A stretch of DNA of 58,967 bases from Desulfurivibrio sp. Lineage in GTDB: Bacteria; Desulfobacterota; Desulfobulbia; Desulfobulbales; SURF-16. Below the pieces are notes generated by a model that was given only the letters and a program-made list of their open reading frames with translations, did not search any database and was not told the DNA's origin. Below are positions 6,485-15,016 of this stretch, in pieces. The position numbers and the translations under genes were made by a program. Numbering within the stretch: the stretch's first letter is position 1; each line of letters starts with the position of its first letter. Location: NCBI GenBank assembly GCA_003605035.1, contig QZKJ01000057.1:1-58967 (forward strand), given 5' to 3'.

Positions 6485-8554
6485 TCATTGCGCCAGGTCG
6501 GCGCCGTCCCCGGCCCGGCCGGCGGCAGAGCTCCCGTCGGCGGCATGCCTGCCCGGCTCATCATCGGCGAAGCGCCGGGCAATGAGTTGGAATGACTCCG
6601 CCACGGCGAGAAAGGCGTCCACCACATCCGGGTCGAAATGGCTGCCGCGCCCCTTGCTGATGATTTCCAGCGCCTCGGCGTGGGAAAACGGGGGCTTGTA
6701 GCACCTGGCGCTGATCAGGGCGTCATAGACATCAGCCAGGGCCATCAGCCGGCCGGCCAGCGGAATGGCATCCCCCTTGAGCCCCAGGGGATAGCCGGTG
6801 CCATCCCACTTCTCATGGTGGCTGTAGGCGATCTCCCTGGCCTGGCGCAGAAACGAGTGCCCATTGTTGCCATCCTGCAGCAGCGACTCCGCCTTGACCA
6901 GGGTGTCATGGCCCAGACGGGCATGTTCCTTCATCAGCGCAAACTCTTCGACGGAAAGCCGGCCCGGCTTGAGCAGGATCCGGTCGGCCACGCCGACCTT
7001 GCCGATATCATGCAGCGGGGCGGAGCGGAAAAACATCTCTATGGTGTCGTTGTCGAGATGCTTGCTAAAGCGGGGATGGCCGGCCAGGTGCTCGGCCAGG
7101 ACCCGCACATAATGCCGGGTCCGCTGGATATGACCGCCGGTTTCATTGTCGCGGGTCTCGGCCAGGGCCGTCAGGCTGAGAATGGTGGTATCCTGGGCCA
7201 GCAGCAGCTCCCTGGTCCGCTTCCTGACCTTCCTTTCCTCCCGCCGGAATTTCAGCAGACTCAAAACAGCGAAATTAACGCCAAGCAGCAGCATGCCATA
7301 GAGGGGATCGACAAAAATCCCCTGTTGCCGCAAAAGAAAAAAAGAACCGTACCACAACCCGGCGAGGCCGGCGAACAGAAAGCCGACGCTGACCAGGGCA
7401 TTGGCCCTGGCCAGCAAAAGGGTCGACAGGCAGCCGAGCCCGATCAGGGCGGCCAGCTCAAAGCCTGCTGCCCACAAAGGCCGGGCGAGAAAATGGCCGT
7501 TGATGATGTTGTCGATGATGGTGGCATGCACCTCCACGCCCGGATAGACAGGATCAAGGGGGGTGGGGTGGCTGTCCATCAGGCCGGCGGCCGAGGTGCC
7601 GACCAGCACGATCCTGCCTGCCACCCGCTCCCCGGGCACGGCATCGTTCAAGACATCCGCGGCCGACAGATATTCAAAAAAGTGTCCCCGGCCCTGATAG
7701 GCCAGCAGCAGCCTGCTCTGCGGATCAACCGGCAGGCGCCGGTCATTGATGAGCACGGCCGCAAGCCCGCCGGCAGGGATGTCCAGGGTTACTCCCTTGA
7801 GCCCCCAGGCCTTCATCACCGTGGCCAGGGCCAGACCGGGATAGATCCTGTCCCGGTAACGCATCAGCAGGGGAACGCGCCGGAGCACCCCGTCGGCATC
7901 GGCGGCATAATTGACAAAGCCCGAGGCAGCGACTGCTTCGGTGAATACCCTGATATCGGTGGTCGCGTCCCGGGCGGTGAAGAGGGAATCACTGCCGGCC
8001 GGCCCGCTCTGCCGGCGGAAGACCACAGCCAGCGGATGGAGAAGATCCTCTTTGGCGGAAACCTTGCTTTTCTCGAAAGAAAATTTGTATCCCAGGACAA
8101 AAGGACCTTTGCGCAACACCTCGGCCAGGGCCAGATCATTATCCGGTATTGGCCGGGGCAGGCCGGCCAGAGATAATTTCACATGCAGGTCCCGTTCCAG
8201 CTCCTGCTGCAGGATGTGCAGGGAGGTCCGGTCTGCTTCGGCAAAAATGATATCCAGCCCAACGGCCCGGGCCCCCATCTGCCGCAGTTTATCGAGCAGC
8301 AGGGCCACCCGGTAGCGGGGCCAGGGCCATTGCCCGAAGGCGGCCAGTGATTTCTCGTCCAGGTCAACGATCACCGGCCGGGAGCCAGGCTCGCCCCGCG
8401 GCAGCGAACGTACCATGGAGTCATAGACCTTCAGGCCGACCAGGGACAGAAAGTGCGGCTGGCTGATGGAGGCGAGGGAAAAGAGAAGGGTGACCAGAAA
8501 ACCGGAAAGAAGAACAACCCCCTGCCAGCGGCTGGGCCGGCCGGGGGATTTCAT
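6485..8554 (-). CDS. CHASE2-sensor HD-GYP domain protein (putative c-di-GMP phosphodiesterase)
   Basis: The 689-residue protein has an N-terminal membrane helix (about 12-30), a periplasmic CHASE2 domain (about 38-350, with KVYDSMVRSLP, DEKSLAAFGQWPWPR and the LVGTSAAGLMDSHPTP core), three further helices (about 366-436) and a cytoplasmic HD-GYP domain. The last carries HD at 515-516 (LHDIGKVG) and HHEKWDGTGYP at about 579-589, as expected for metal-dependent cyclic di-GMP hydrolysis. Its ATG overlaps the stop of the OmpA-like lipoprotein gene (TGA/ATGA), so translation is probably coupled. With FecR and OmpA upstream, it likely senses an envelope or extracellular signal and adjusts c-di-GMP. 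The signal is unknown. Confidence 0.9.
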   Translation of the reverse strand: MKSPGRPSRWQGVVLLSGFLVTLLFSLASISQPHFLSLVGLKVYDSMVRSLPRGEPGSRPVIVDLDEKSLAAFGQWPWPRYRVALLLDKLRQMGARAVGLDIIFAEADRTSLHILQQELERDLHVKLSLAGLPRPIPDNDLALAEVLRKGPFVLGYKFSFEKSKVSAKEDLLHPLAVVFRRQSGPAGSDSLFTARDATTDIRVFTEAVAASGFVNYAADADGVLRRVPLLMRYRDRIYPGLALATVMKAWGLKGVTLDIPAGGLAAVLINDRRLPVDPQSRLLLAYQGRGHFFEYLSAADVLNDAVPGERVAGRIVLVGTSAAGLMDSHPTPLDPVYPGVEVHATIIDNIINGHFLARPLWAAGFELAALIGLGCLSTLLLARANALVSVGFLFAGLAGLWYGSFFLLRQQGIFVDPLYGMLLLGVNFAVLSLLKFRREERKVRKRTRELLLAQDTTILSLTALAETRDNETGGHIQRTRHYVRVLAEHLAGHPRFSKHLDNDTIEMFFRSAPLHDIGKVGVADRILLKPGRLSVEEFALMKEHARLGHDTLVKAESLLQDGNNGHSFLRQAREIAYSHHEKWDGTGYPLGLKGDAIPLAGRLMALADVYDALISARCYKPPFSHAEALEIISKGRGSHFDPDVVDAFLAVAESFQLIARRFADDEPGRHAADGSSAAGRAGDGADLAQ

Positions 8555-9156
8555 CTGATGATGACCTCAACCCGCCGGTTGAGCGGCTCCTTGACATTGT
8601 CTGCCGTGGGCACCAGCAGATTGCCCTCGCCATGGGAAGTCACCTTGATAATGGCCGGGTCGACACCCCTTTCCACCAGCAGATCGCGCACATGCTCGGC
8701 CCGTTTGGTGGAAAGGGTGAAATTATGCTCGGCGGAGCCGGCTGTATCGGTATGGCCGATGACGCTGATGTCCTGGGACTCGGTTTCGTGAATGGTGTCC
8801 AGGATCGGCTGCATGAGCGCGGCAGAGCCGTTGGTCAAGTCAAAGGAGTCGGTCTTGAAGTAGAGCAGGAAGCTCTTCGGCGGTGACGGCTCAACGGCAA
8901 GGGCCGCGCCGAAGGTTGCCCTGATCTCTTCCTCGCTCATGGGCGGGGCGGCCTGCGGCTTCCCGTTGCGGCCGGCAACTGCAACAGCTTCACCCGCCTG
9001 GTCCGCCACCTGGCTGCCCTGCTCATTGGTCACCTCAATGCTCCCCACATTGCCATCCTGGTCGGGCAGCAGAACAAACATGTTCTTCTGCGAAGAGCAG
9101 GCGGTCAGCATAAGCAGCAGCATCAGGCATAATGCATGGATAACAACACCTTTCAT
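8551..9156 (-). CDS. OmpA-family peptidoglycan-binding lipoprotein
   Basis: This 201-residue lipoprotein has a signal peptide ending in LMLTAC, so Cys20 should be lipidated. A variable linker follows, then a C-terminal OmpA/MotB domain (about 95-201) with SFDLTNGSA, DISVIGHTDTAGSAEHN and LSTKRAEHVRDLLVERG, which binds diaminopimelate in peptidoglycan. The ATG at 9156 is chosen for its strong GGAGAGGGGG site and lipoprotein signal; an upstream in-frame ATG at 9228 would place 24 residues before the signal. It lies between fecR-like and CHASE2/HD-GYP genes and overlaps the latter by four bases. It probably anchors a periplasmic sensing module to the wall. Confidence 0.9.
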   Translation of the reverse strand: MKGVVIHALCLMLLLMLTACSSQKNMFVLLPDQDGNVGSIEVTNEQGSQVADQAGEAVAVAGRNGKPQAAPPMSEEEIRATFGAALAVEPSPPKSFLLYFKTDSFDLTNGSAALMQPILDTIHETESQDISVIGHTDTAGSAEHNFTLSTKRAEHVRDLLVERGVDPAIIKVTSHGEGNLLVPTADNVKEPLNRRVEVIIR

Positions 9157-9181
9157 AAGCCCCCCTCTCCTTGACGAGATG

Positions 9182-9628
9182 TCAATTCTCAACAATTTTT
9201 GCAGCAAATCTGGTCCCCCGGATGGCAATGGTTCCCACCGGTGTTTCGATCGTGGTGGACCCCGGCGAGAGTTTCCCTATCAGGCCGGACATATAGACGA
9301 ACGTCCCTTTGATCATTTTCGCCAGCATGGAAAAGCGCCCGGTATCCGGGGCAAAAACAAATTCCTTCAACTCAAGCTCACTTTCCGGCCCCAGGGAAAA
9401 AATGGTATTGTCCTGCAGAATGATGCCCACCGCGCCATCCTTGCCGGTGCTGATGACATCATTGACATGGATTTTCATTCCCCTTTCCGCGGGAAGCATC
9501 ATACCCTGGCGCTTGACAGAGACGCTGCCCTGCACATTTTTCACCCTGCCGGCAAAATCATCCGCGGCAAAAACCGGCCAGGAGCTTGTCAGGAGCACCA
9601 GTAACACAAAGGTAACAATACGCAGCAT
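9182..9628 (-). CDS. FecR-domain periplasmic protein
   Basis: The 148-residue exported protein has a signal peptide (MLRIVTFVLLVLLTSSWPVFA) and one FecR domain: RVKNVQGSVSVKRQG, VNDVISTGKDGAVGIILQDNT, SLGPESELELKEFVF and ETPVGTIAIRGTRFAAKI. Here FecR is not next to an ECF sigma factor or a TonB receptor. It heads an operon with an OmpA-like lipoprotein (25 bases downstream) and a CHASE2 HD-GYP protein. FecR-CHASE2 partnerships recur in bacteria and suggest a periplasmic ligand-sensing pair. The preceding kinase gene (stop at 9719) is 90 bases upstream on the same strand. Confidence 0.88.
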   Translation of the reverse strand: MLRIVTFVLLVLLTSSWPVFAADDFAGRVKNVQGSVSVKRQGMMLPAERGMKIHVNDVISTGKDGAVGIILQDNTIFSLGPESELELKEFVFAPDTGRFSMLAKMIKGTFVYMSGLIGKLSPGSTTIETPVGTIAIRGTRFAAKIVEN

Positions 9629-9718
9629 GGGCCACCTCCACTTTTAACAACCGAATTTCACCATTCACATAGACTAGCAAATTTGCCAGGCGATTGCCAA
9701 GCGATGTTTGCCAGAATC

Positions 9719-10807
9719 TCAGGCGAGATCCCTGATGATGCCCTCGATCTCCCCCTGCTGTTTTTCAATGCTCTCGGTCAGGGAGAACTGGACCAGGGCC
9801 CGCTCGAGATTCTGCTCAGGCGATGTTGCCTTGAAATAGACATTGCCCTGCAGATAATCGGTAAAAAACCGCAACCCCAGCTCAAAGGCGATGAGCCTTG
9901 TCCCGGCATAAAAATAATCATAATCGTGGGGCGTGAGAAACCCGCCGGCCTCCTTCACATAACCACGCAGAATCTCCCGGCACAGTTCCATGTCAAAGGA
10001 AACGGGCAAAGCACTTTCTTCTCCCTTGACGTTGCAGCAGGAACGCAGGCAGTCACCCACATCGTACTGGATGAGGCCGGGCTTCACCGTATCAAGATCA
10101 ATCAGGCTCACCGCCCGGCCCGTCTGTTCATCAAAGAGGATATTGCTGAGTTTGGGATCGCCGTGAATGGGCCGGTTCACGAGCCTCTCCTCTTTGCCGG
10201 CATCCTCCAGGACCTGGACCATCTGCCGCCGGCGCTTGATGAAATCATGGCAGAAACGGCTGTCCGCCGAATTCTGCCGGCCTGCCGCGGCCGCCACCCG
10301 GTCGTAGCGGGCGAGATAGAGCGGGGTGACGTGAAAGCCTGGCAGGGTGTCATGGAGCCTGGCCGGCGCCAGATCGCTGATGAGCCGGTGGAAACGTCCC
10401 AGGGCCAGCCCAGCCTCCCTGGCCTGCCGGGGGCTCTGCACCGTGGTAAAACTCCGGCAGCCGTCGATGAAATGCAGCACCCGCCAGCAGCTGTTGTCCC
10501 GGTCCAGATAAAAATCCCGGCCCGCCAGGGTCTGGCGGATGGCGGGCAGCCGCCAGCCGGCGGGATTGCCCTCGGCAGCCAGCCTGTTGTTCACATGATC
10601 GCAGACCGTTCGCAGGTTTTCCATAATCCATGCCGGCTGGGCAAATACCGCGCTACTGAGACGCTGCAGGATAAAACTGCGGGCATCCTGCCCGGCGACC
10701 GCCACCAGATAGGTATCGTTGACCCGGCCTGCTCCGTATTCCCGGATATCGATGTTGGCCGGGGCTGCAAAAAACTGCGCCGCCACGGCATGAATATCTG
10801 CCCTCAT
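9719..10807 (-). CDS. Aminoglycoside phosphotransferase-fold kinase, NahK-like
   Basis: The 362-residue soluble protein has the APH/choline-kinase fold. It shows a substrate and nucleotide region starting YGAGRVNDTYLV, SFILQRLSSAVF, the Brenner motif NRPIHGDPKLSNILFD with catalytic Asp, and the Mg-binding SLIDLDTVKPG. From memory, the whole layout, including QRLS-VF, the DLDT-PG loop, and ELGLRFFTDYLQGNVYF near the C-terminus, matches N-acetylhexosamine 1-kinase (NahK), which phosphorylates GlcNAc/GalNAc at C1. Sugar-1-phosphate synthesis for glycan building is therefore the best guess. The substrate is not proven, and the catalytic motif differs slightly (HGDPK instead of HNDTK). It is divergent from the SPOR-NlpC gene and upstream of fecR. 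Confidence 0.72.
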   Translation of the reverse strand: MRADIHAVAAQFFAAPANIDIREYGAGRVNDTYLVAVAGQDARSFILQRLSSAVFAQPAWIMENLRTVCDHVNNRLAAEGNPAGWRLPAIRQTLAGRDFYLDRDNSCWRVLHFIDGCRSFTTVQSPRQAREAGLALGRFHRLISDLAPARLHDTLPGFHVTPLYLARYDRVAAAAGRQNSADSRFCHDFIKRRRQMVQVLEDAGKEERLVNRPIHGDPKLSNILFDEQTGRAVSLIDLDTVKPGLIQYDVGDCLRSCCNVKGEESALPVSFDMELCREILRGYVKEAGGFLTPHDYDYFYAGTRLIAFELGLRFFTDYLQGNVYFKATSPEQNLERALVQFSLTESIEKQQGEIEGIIRDLA

Positions 10808-10905
10808 GGTGTCCCCCGTTTTTTCACTGATAACATTTTTTTATCTTTACGAACATTTATTCCAGCGGGTATAAAGGGTTTTCATACACTTCAAAAATGG
10901 GGATC

Positions 10906-11709
10906 ATGAAGATAAGCAAAGACAACACCCTGCACATGGCCTTGCTGTGGCCTTTCTTCCTGCTGCTGCTTGTCCAGCTCATGCTGACATCGGGCTGCAG
11001 CATCCTGTCACCCGCCCCGGTCAAAACAACCCTTGCCCCGCAGTCGTCCGGCAGCTACCGGCTCGGCTATACCATCCAGGCCGGCGCCTTTACCGAGGTG
11101 GAGCACGCCGCCCTCCTGAGCAGAACCCTGGAAAAACAAGGGGTCAACGCTTACTTTTTCCGGCACAGCTCGGGCCTCTACAAGGTGCGCTTCGGCAATT
11201 ACCCGTCCCTGCAGGAGGCCGCCCGCCAGGCCGAGAACTACCGGCGCGCCGGCATCATCAGCGACTACTATCTCGTCGCGCCCGATTCCTATGCCCTGGC
11301 CAGGAAAGATGAGCTGGGCGAGGAGTATCTGCGGGAACAACTGCTCGATACCGCCGCGGAATTCGTGGGCATTCCCTACAGATGGGGCGGCGCCTCCCAG
11401 GAGGATGGTTTTGACTGCAGCGGGCTGACCATGGCCGTGTATCAGCTGAACGGGCTTGATCTGCCCCGCACCTCGAAAAGCCAGTTCCACTCCGGCAGGC
11501 CGGTCGGGAGAAATGAACTTAAAAAAGGCGATCTGGTCTTTTTCGCCACCAGGGGCGGCAAACGCATTACCCATGTGGGCATATACACCGGCAACAACAC
11601 CTTCATCCATGCCCCGCGCAAAGGCAAACAGATCGCCACCTCCTCGCTGTCCAGCAAATATTTCTCCTCCCGCTACATAGGCGCCAGAACGTATCTGGGC
11701 GACAGCTGA
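10906..11709 (+). CDS. SPOR-NlpC/P60 lipoprotein (cell-wall endopeptidase)
   Basis: The 267-residue lipoprotein has a lipobox LTSGC (Cys31). A SPOR domain (about 54-125; YTIQAGAFTEVEHA, GLYKVRFGNYPS) binds glycan strands at division sites. An NlpC/P60 cysteine peptidase domain (about 140-267) follows, with nucleophile Cys171 in GFDCSGL, His223 in ITHVGIY and a further polar residue near His235. It should cleave peptide cross-links in peptidoglycan. The ATG at 10906 is chosen because GGGGA lies just upstream; an ATG at 10897 adds three residues. The metal-binding-protein gene starts nine bases after the stop, so the two are probably cotranscribed. Confidence 0.9.
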   Translation: MKISKDNTLHMALLWPFFLLLLVQLMLTSGCSILSPAPVKTTLAPQSSGSYRLGYTIQAGAFTEVEHAALLSRTLEKQGVNAYFFRHSSGLYKVRFGNYPSLQEAARQAENYRRAGIISDYYLVAPDSYALARKDELGEEYLREQLLDTAAEFVGIPYRWGGASQEDGFDCSGLTMAVYQLNGLDLPRTSKSQFHSGRPVGRNELKKGDLVFFATRGGKRITHVGIYTGNNTFIHAPRKGKQIATSSLSSKYFSSRYIGARTYLGDS

Positions 11710-11718
11710 CCTTCCTCC

Positions 11719-12621
11719 ATGCCTGATCTGAAAAAAATTATTGTCTGCTGCCTGCTCCTCGCTTTTTCCCTCTTTCTGCAGCTGCCGGAGGCCCAGGCGG
11801 CCAGCCGGGAAAAAATCCCGGTTTTTGTTTCCATTCTGCCCCAGGCCTTTTTTGTGGAAAAAATCGGCGGGGAGAGGATTGCGGTGGAGGTACTGGTGCA
11901 GCCCGGACAAAGCCCGCACACCTACGCCCCTTCCCCGCGGCAGATGGCCAGGCTGGCCGGGGCCAGGGTTTATTTCCGCATCGGCGTCGCCTTTGAAAAC
12001 GGCTTCATCCCCAAGATCGAGAGTTCCCTGCCGGATCTGCTCATCGTTGACACCCGGCAGGGCATTGAGCTGGAGAAAATGACGGAACACGAGGAAGGGG
12101 AAGAGGACCACCACCATGAGGAGCTGGATACGCACATCTGGCTCGATCCGCTGCTGGTCAAAAAACAGGCAAAAATCATCACGGATACCCTGGTAAAGCT
12201 TGACCCGGACGGCCAGGCCCTCTATGAAAAAAACGCCACCGCCTTCTGCGCGGAGCTTGACGCGCTGCATGCCAGGCTGAGCAAGGCCCTGGCCCCGCTG
12301 CGCGGCAAGAGTTTTTTTGTCTTCCACCCGGCCTTCGGTTATTTTGCCAGGACTTACGGCCTCAGGCAGATTGCCGTGGAAACCGGCGGCAGCTCGCCCA
12401 GCGCCCGGCATCTGGCCGCCCTGATCGAATCGGCCAGGAAAAACGGGGTGCGCGTGCTGTTTGTCCAGCCCCAGTTCTCGCAGAAAAGCGCGGAAGCCGT
12501 AGCCCGCGCCATTGATGGTGCCGTGGTCCCCCTTGATCCGCTGGCCAAAGATTATTTCACCAACATGACAACCATCGCCCAGGCCCTGGAAAAGGCTTTA
12601 GGGCCCGGGCGCGCTGATTAA
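11719..12621 (+). CDS. ZnuA/TroA-type metal ABC transporter substrate-binding protein
   Basis: The 300-residue periplasmic protein has a signal peptide (about 1-27), then a cluster A-I metal-binding fold: FVSILPQAFFVEKIGGE, QSPHTYAPSPRQMARL with a ligand His, a charged His-rich loop (HEEGEEDHHHEELDTHIW) typical of zinc-binding ZnuA proteins, FVFHPAFGYFARTYGL and a C-terminal VVPLDPLAKDY segment. It should bind Zn2+ or Mn2+ for import. No ATPase or permease gene follows: the next gene is convergent and its 3' end overlaps this one by 24 bases. It is therefore an orphan binding protein, either using a transporter encoded elsewhere or acting as a metal sensor/chaperone. Its operon partner is the NlpC/P60 lipoprotein. 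Confidence 0.88.
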   Translation: MPDLKKIIVCCLLLAFSLFLQLPEAQAASREKIPVFVSILPQAFFVEKIGGERIAVEVLVQPGQSPHTYAPSPRQMARLAGARVYFRIGVAFENGFIPKIESSLPDLLIVDTRQGIELEKMTEHEEGEEDHHHEELDTHIWLDPLLVKKQAKIITDTLVKLDPDGQALYEKNATAFCAELDALHARLSKALAPLRGKSFFVFHPAFGYFARTYGLRQIAVETGGSSPSARHLAALIESARKNGVRVLFVQPQFSQKSAEAVARAIDGAVVPLDPLAKDYFTNMTTIAQALEKALGPGRAD

Positions 12622-14898
12622 CTCCGCCTTCACCGCCAGACCTATTTTTTTCAGGACAAACGGCTTGCGGACATAGGCGCCGACGCCCAGTTTCTCCGCT
12701 TCCCTGACCCGGTGGGTTTCCGAATAGCCGCTGACGATAATGGCCTTCTGGGCGGGATGCCTTTCCAGAATCCTGCGGTAGGTCTCCAGGCCGTCCATGC
12801 CCGGCTCCATGATCATATCAATGAGCAGCAGATCGGCCCGATGCTCCTGCATATGGGCGATCGCCTCTTCCCCGCTGGCCACGGCAGTGACCGCGTAACC
12901 CAGCCTTCCCAGCATGTCGGACGCCAGTTCCCGCTGTTCCCTGACATCATCCACCACCAGGATGGACTCGCCGCTGCCCATGTAATCCTCCAGGAATAAA
13001 TCCCGTTCATCTGCCTGTCTTCCTTGTCTGGTTACCGGGAAATACAGGGTAAACGTCGTCCCCTGACCCTCAACGCTTTCCACCTGGATGTAACCGTTAT
13101 GGTCCTTCACCGCGCCCCAGACCACGGCCATGCCCAGCCCCGTGCCGCTTCTGCCCATCACCTTTTTTGTATAGAAGGGTTCAAATATCCTGCCCAGATC
13201 CTGGGCGGAAATGCCGATGCCGGTGTCCGCGACGGTAAAGATGACATATTCGCCCTCTTCCACATGGTCATAGCCCCTGATCGGTTTGTCCACATAGCGG
13301 TTCCTGGTGGTGATCATGACCCGGCCGCCCTCGGGCATGGCTTCGGCGGCATTGAAAACCAGGTTCATCACCGTTTTGGACAGATGGACCGGGGAACCGC
13401 TGATATCCAGCAGATCCGGCGCCAGGTTGGTTTCAAAGACCACCAGAGGATGCCGCAATTGCAGACTCGCATGTTCCGGGCTGCGCAGATATTCGCTGAC
13501 CGTCTGGTTGAGATTCAGCACCGTGCTGTCAATCACTCCGCGCCTGGCCATGGTCAGCAGATCCTGGACGATGGCCGCGGCCTTCTGCCCGGACTGCTGG
13601 ATGGCCAGCAGCGGCCCCCTGATGCGGCTGTCCGCTGGCAGATCAAGCAGGATCAGCTCCGGATAACTGATGATCGCCCCGAGAATATTATTGAGGTCAT
13701 GGGCCACCCCGCCTGCCAGGGTGCCGAGGGCTTCCATGCGCTGGGCCCGCTGCACCTGGATTTCCAGCCTCCGTCTTTCCTGCTCGGCCCATTTCCGTTC
13801 AGCCGTTTCCATATCACGCAGCACGATGGCATCATGCAGCTCCCGGGTCATGTTGTTGAAGGATTCCGCCAGCAGGCCGATTTCATCCTTTGAGCGGATC
13901 ACCACCCGGTGCTCAAGATCACCTTTGGCCAGACGGCCGGTGGCCTGACTGAGCTGCAGGATGGGGTTGGTAATTCCCCTGGCCAGCAACAGGGAGAGCA
14001 GAATCGCGGCAATGAGCACGGTCAGCGAAATGCCGAACACCATGTTGCGCAAACTGTTTGGCGCAGCCATGAATTGCGCATAGGGCAGCACGGCCAGCAC
14101 CGACCAGCTGCCGCCCGGCACCGGCGCGTAAGCCACGAAGCCATCGACGCCCAGCAGGCTGGCCCGCTGGAACCCGGCATGCATTTCCCTGGCCCGGCCA
14201 ATCAGCGCCTCCGACTGGCGATTATCCCCGGCTATGGTGTTCATGACTCTCTCCTCCTGCGGATGAGAGATAATCGTGCCGGCGCTATCCATCAGGATGA
14301 GGAAACCCGAATCGTCAAAGGTGAACTGCTGAAAATCCTTTAAGAAAACAGCCAGGGGAATGCCGCCGACGATCACTCCTTCGAATTCTCCGAAAAAATT
14401 CTGGCGGCAGAAGGCAAACTGCACCATCCTCTCTCCGGCATCAGTGCCCTGCGGCGGAAATACGGAAAAGACCTTGTTGGGTATCCAGGTCGCCTCTTCA
14501 AAGAGAAAGGATCTGCTGAGGTCGGCCAGGATTTCCGGCCGCTCCACGCCGTTGACCAGCTTCATCTCCTCCACCCCGTCTTCGCGCACATAGGCGAGCA
14601 TGGGAAATTCAGCCATGAAACCGTTGAAATGCTGGATCAGCACCGGCTCATGATATTCCCGGGTGTAGGCCTCGATGGCCTCATTGGTCGCCAGCGTTCG
14701 GAATTTTTCCTCCTTGTAGCGGATCATGGCGCCCAGTTTCTGCGCCTGCTCCTGGGCGATGTTGCGCAGGCGCTGCTGCTGGGTCTTCTTCAGGGAATCA
14801 ACCATGACGAAATAGCTGGCAAACCCCAGCAGACCACAGACGAGCAGGACAAGTCCTATCTGTGATACGAGAATTTTGGTCTTGATTGAGCGGAACAC
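12598..14898 (-). CDS. Hybrid sensor histidine kinase with Cache, HAMP and receiver domains
   Basis: The protein has an N-terminal helix (VSQIGLVLLVCGLLGF), a periplasmic double-Cache-like domain (about 20-280, with GVIVGGIPLAVFLKDF and GFLILMDSAGTIISHP), a second helix, HAMP, HisKA with the phosphoacceptor in GGVAHDLNNIL, HATPase (VMNLVFNAAEAMPEGG; FTVADTGIGIS; GRSGTGLGMAVVWG) and a C-terminal receiver (ILVVDD; phosphorylated Asp in LLIDMIMEPGMDGL; KPF). I prefer the GTG at 14898, which has GAGGG ten bases upstream and gives the usual short N-terminus; a GTG at 14937 would add 13 residues. It follows the fused binding protein gene on the same strand, which likely feeds it ligand information. 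Its 3' end overlaps the convergent metal-binding-protein gene. Confidence 0.9.
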   Translation of the reverse strand: MFRSIKTKILVSQIGLVLLVCGLLGFASYFVMVDSLKKTQQQRLRNIAQEQAQKLGAMIRYKEEKFRTLATNEAIEAYTREYHEPVLIQHFNGFMAEFPMLAYVREDGVEEMKLVNGVERPEILADLSRSFLFEEATWIPNKVFSVFPPQGTDAGERMVQFAFCRQNFFGEFEGVIVGGIPLAVFLKDFQQFTFDDSGFLILMDSAGTIISHPQEERVMNTIAGDNRQSEALIGRAREMHAGFQRASLLGVDGFVAYAPVPGGSWSVLAVLPYAQFMAAPNSLRNMVFGISLTVLIAAILLSLLLARGITNPILQLSQATGRLAKGDLEHRVVIRSKDEIGLLAESFNNMTRELHDAIVLRDMETAERKWAEQERRRLEIQVQRAQRMEALGTLAGGVAHDLNNILGAIISYPELILLDLPADSRIRGPLLAIQQSGQKAAAIVQDLLTMARRGVIDSTVLNLNQTVSEYLRSPEHASLQLRHPLVVFETNLAPDLLDISGSPVHLSKTVMNLVFNAAEAMPEGGRVMITTRNRYVDKPIRGYDHVEEGEYVIFTVADTGIGISAQDLGRIFEPFYTKKVMGRSGTGLGMAVVWGAVKDHNGYIQVESVEGQGTTFTLYFPVTRQGRQADERDLFLEDYMGSGESILVVDDVREQRELASDMLGRLGYAVTAVASGEEAIAHMQEHRADLLLIDMIMEPGMDGLETYRRILERHPAQKAIIVSGYSETHRVREAEKLGVGAYVRKPFVLKKIGLAVKAELISAPGP

Positions 14899-15016
14899 GG
14901 TAATGACACCCTCGCTTAGCCGTTGCAATAAAATCACATCGCCGTCCGGTTGTCCGAGACGGCATAAGGAGCCGCAACGAAATGCTCAAAATGAAGAGGT
15001 TATTTCGTAACGGCTC

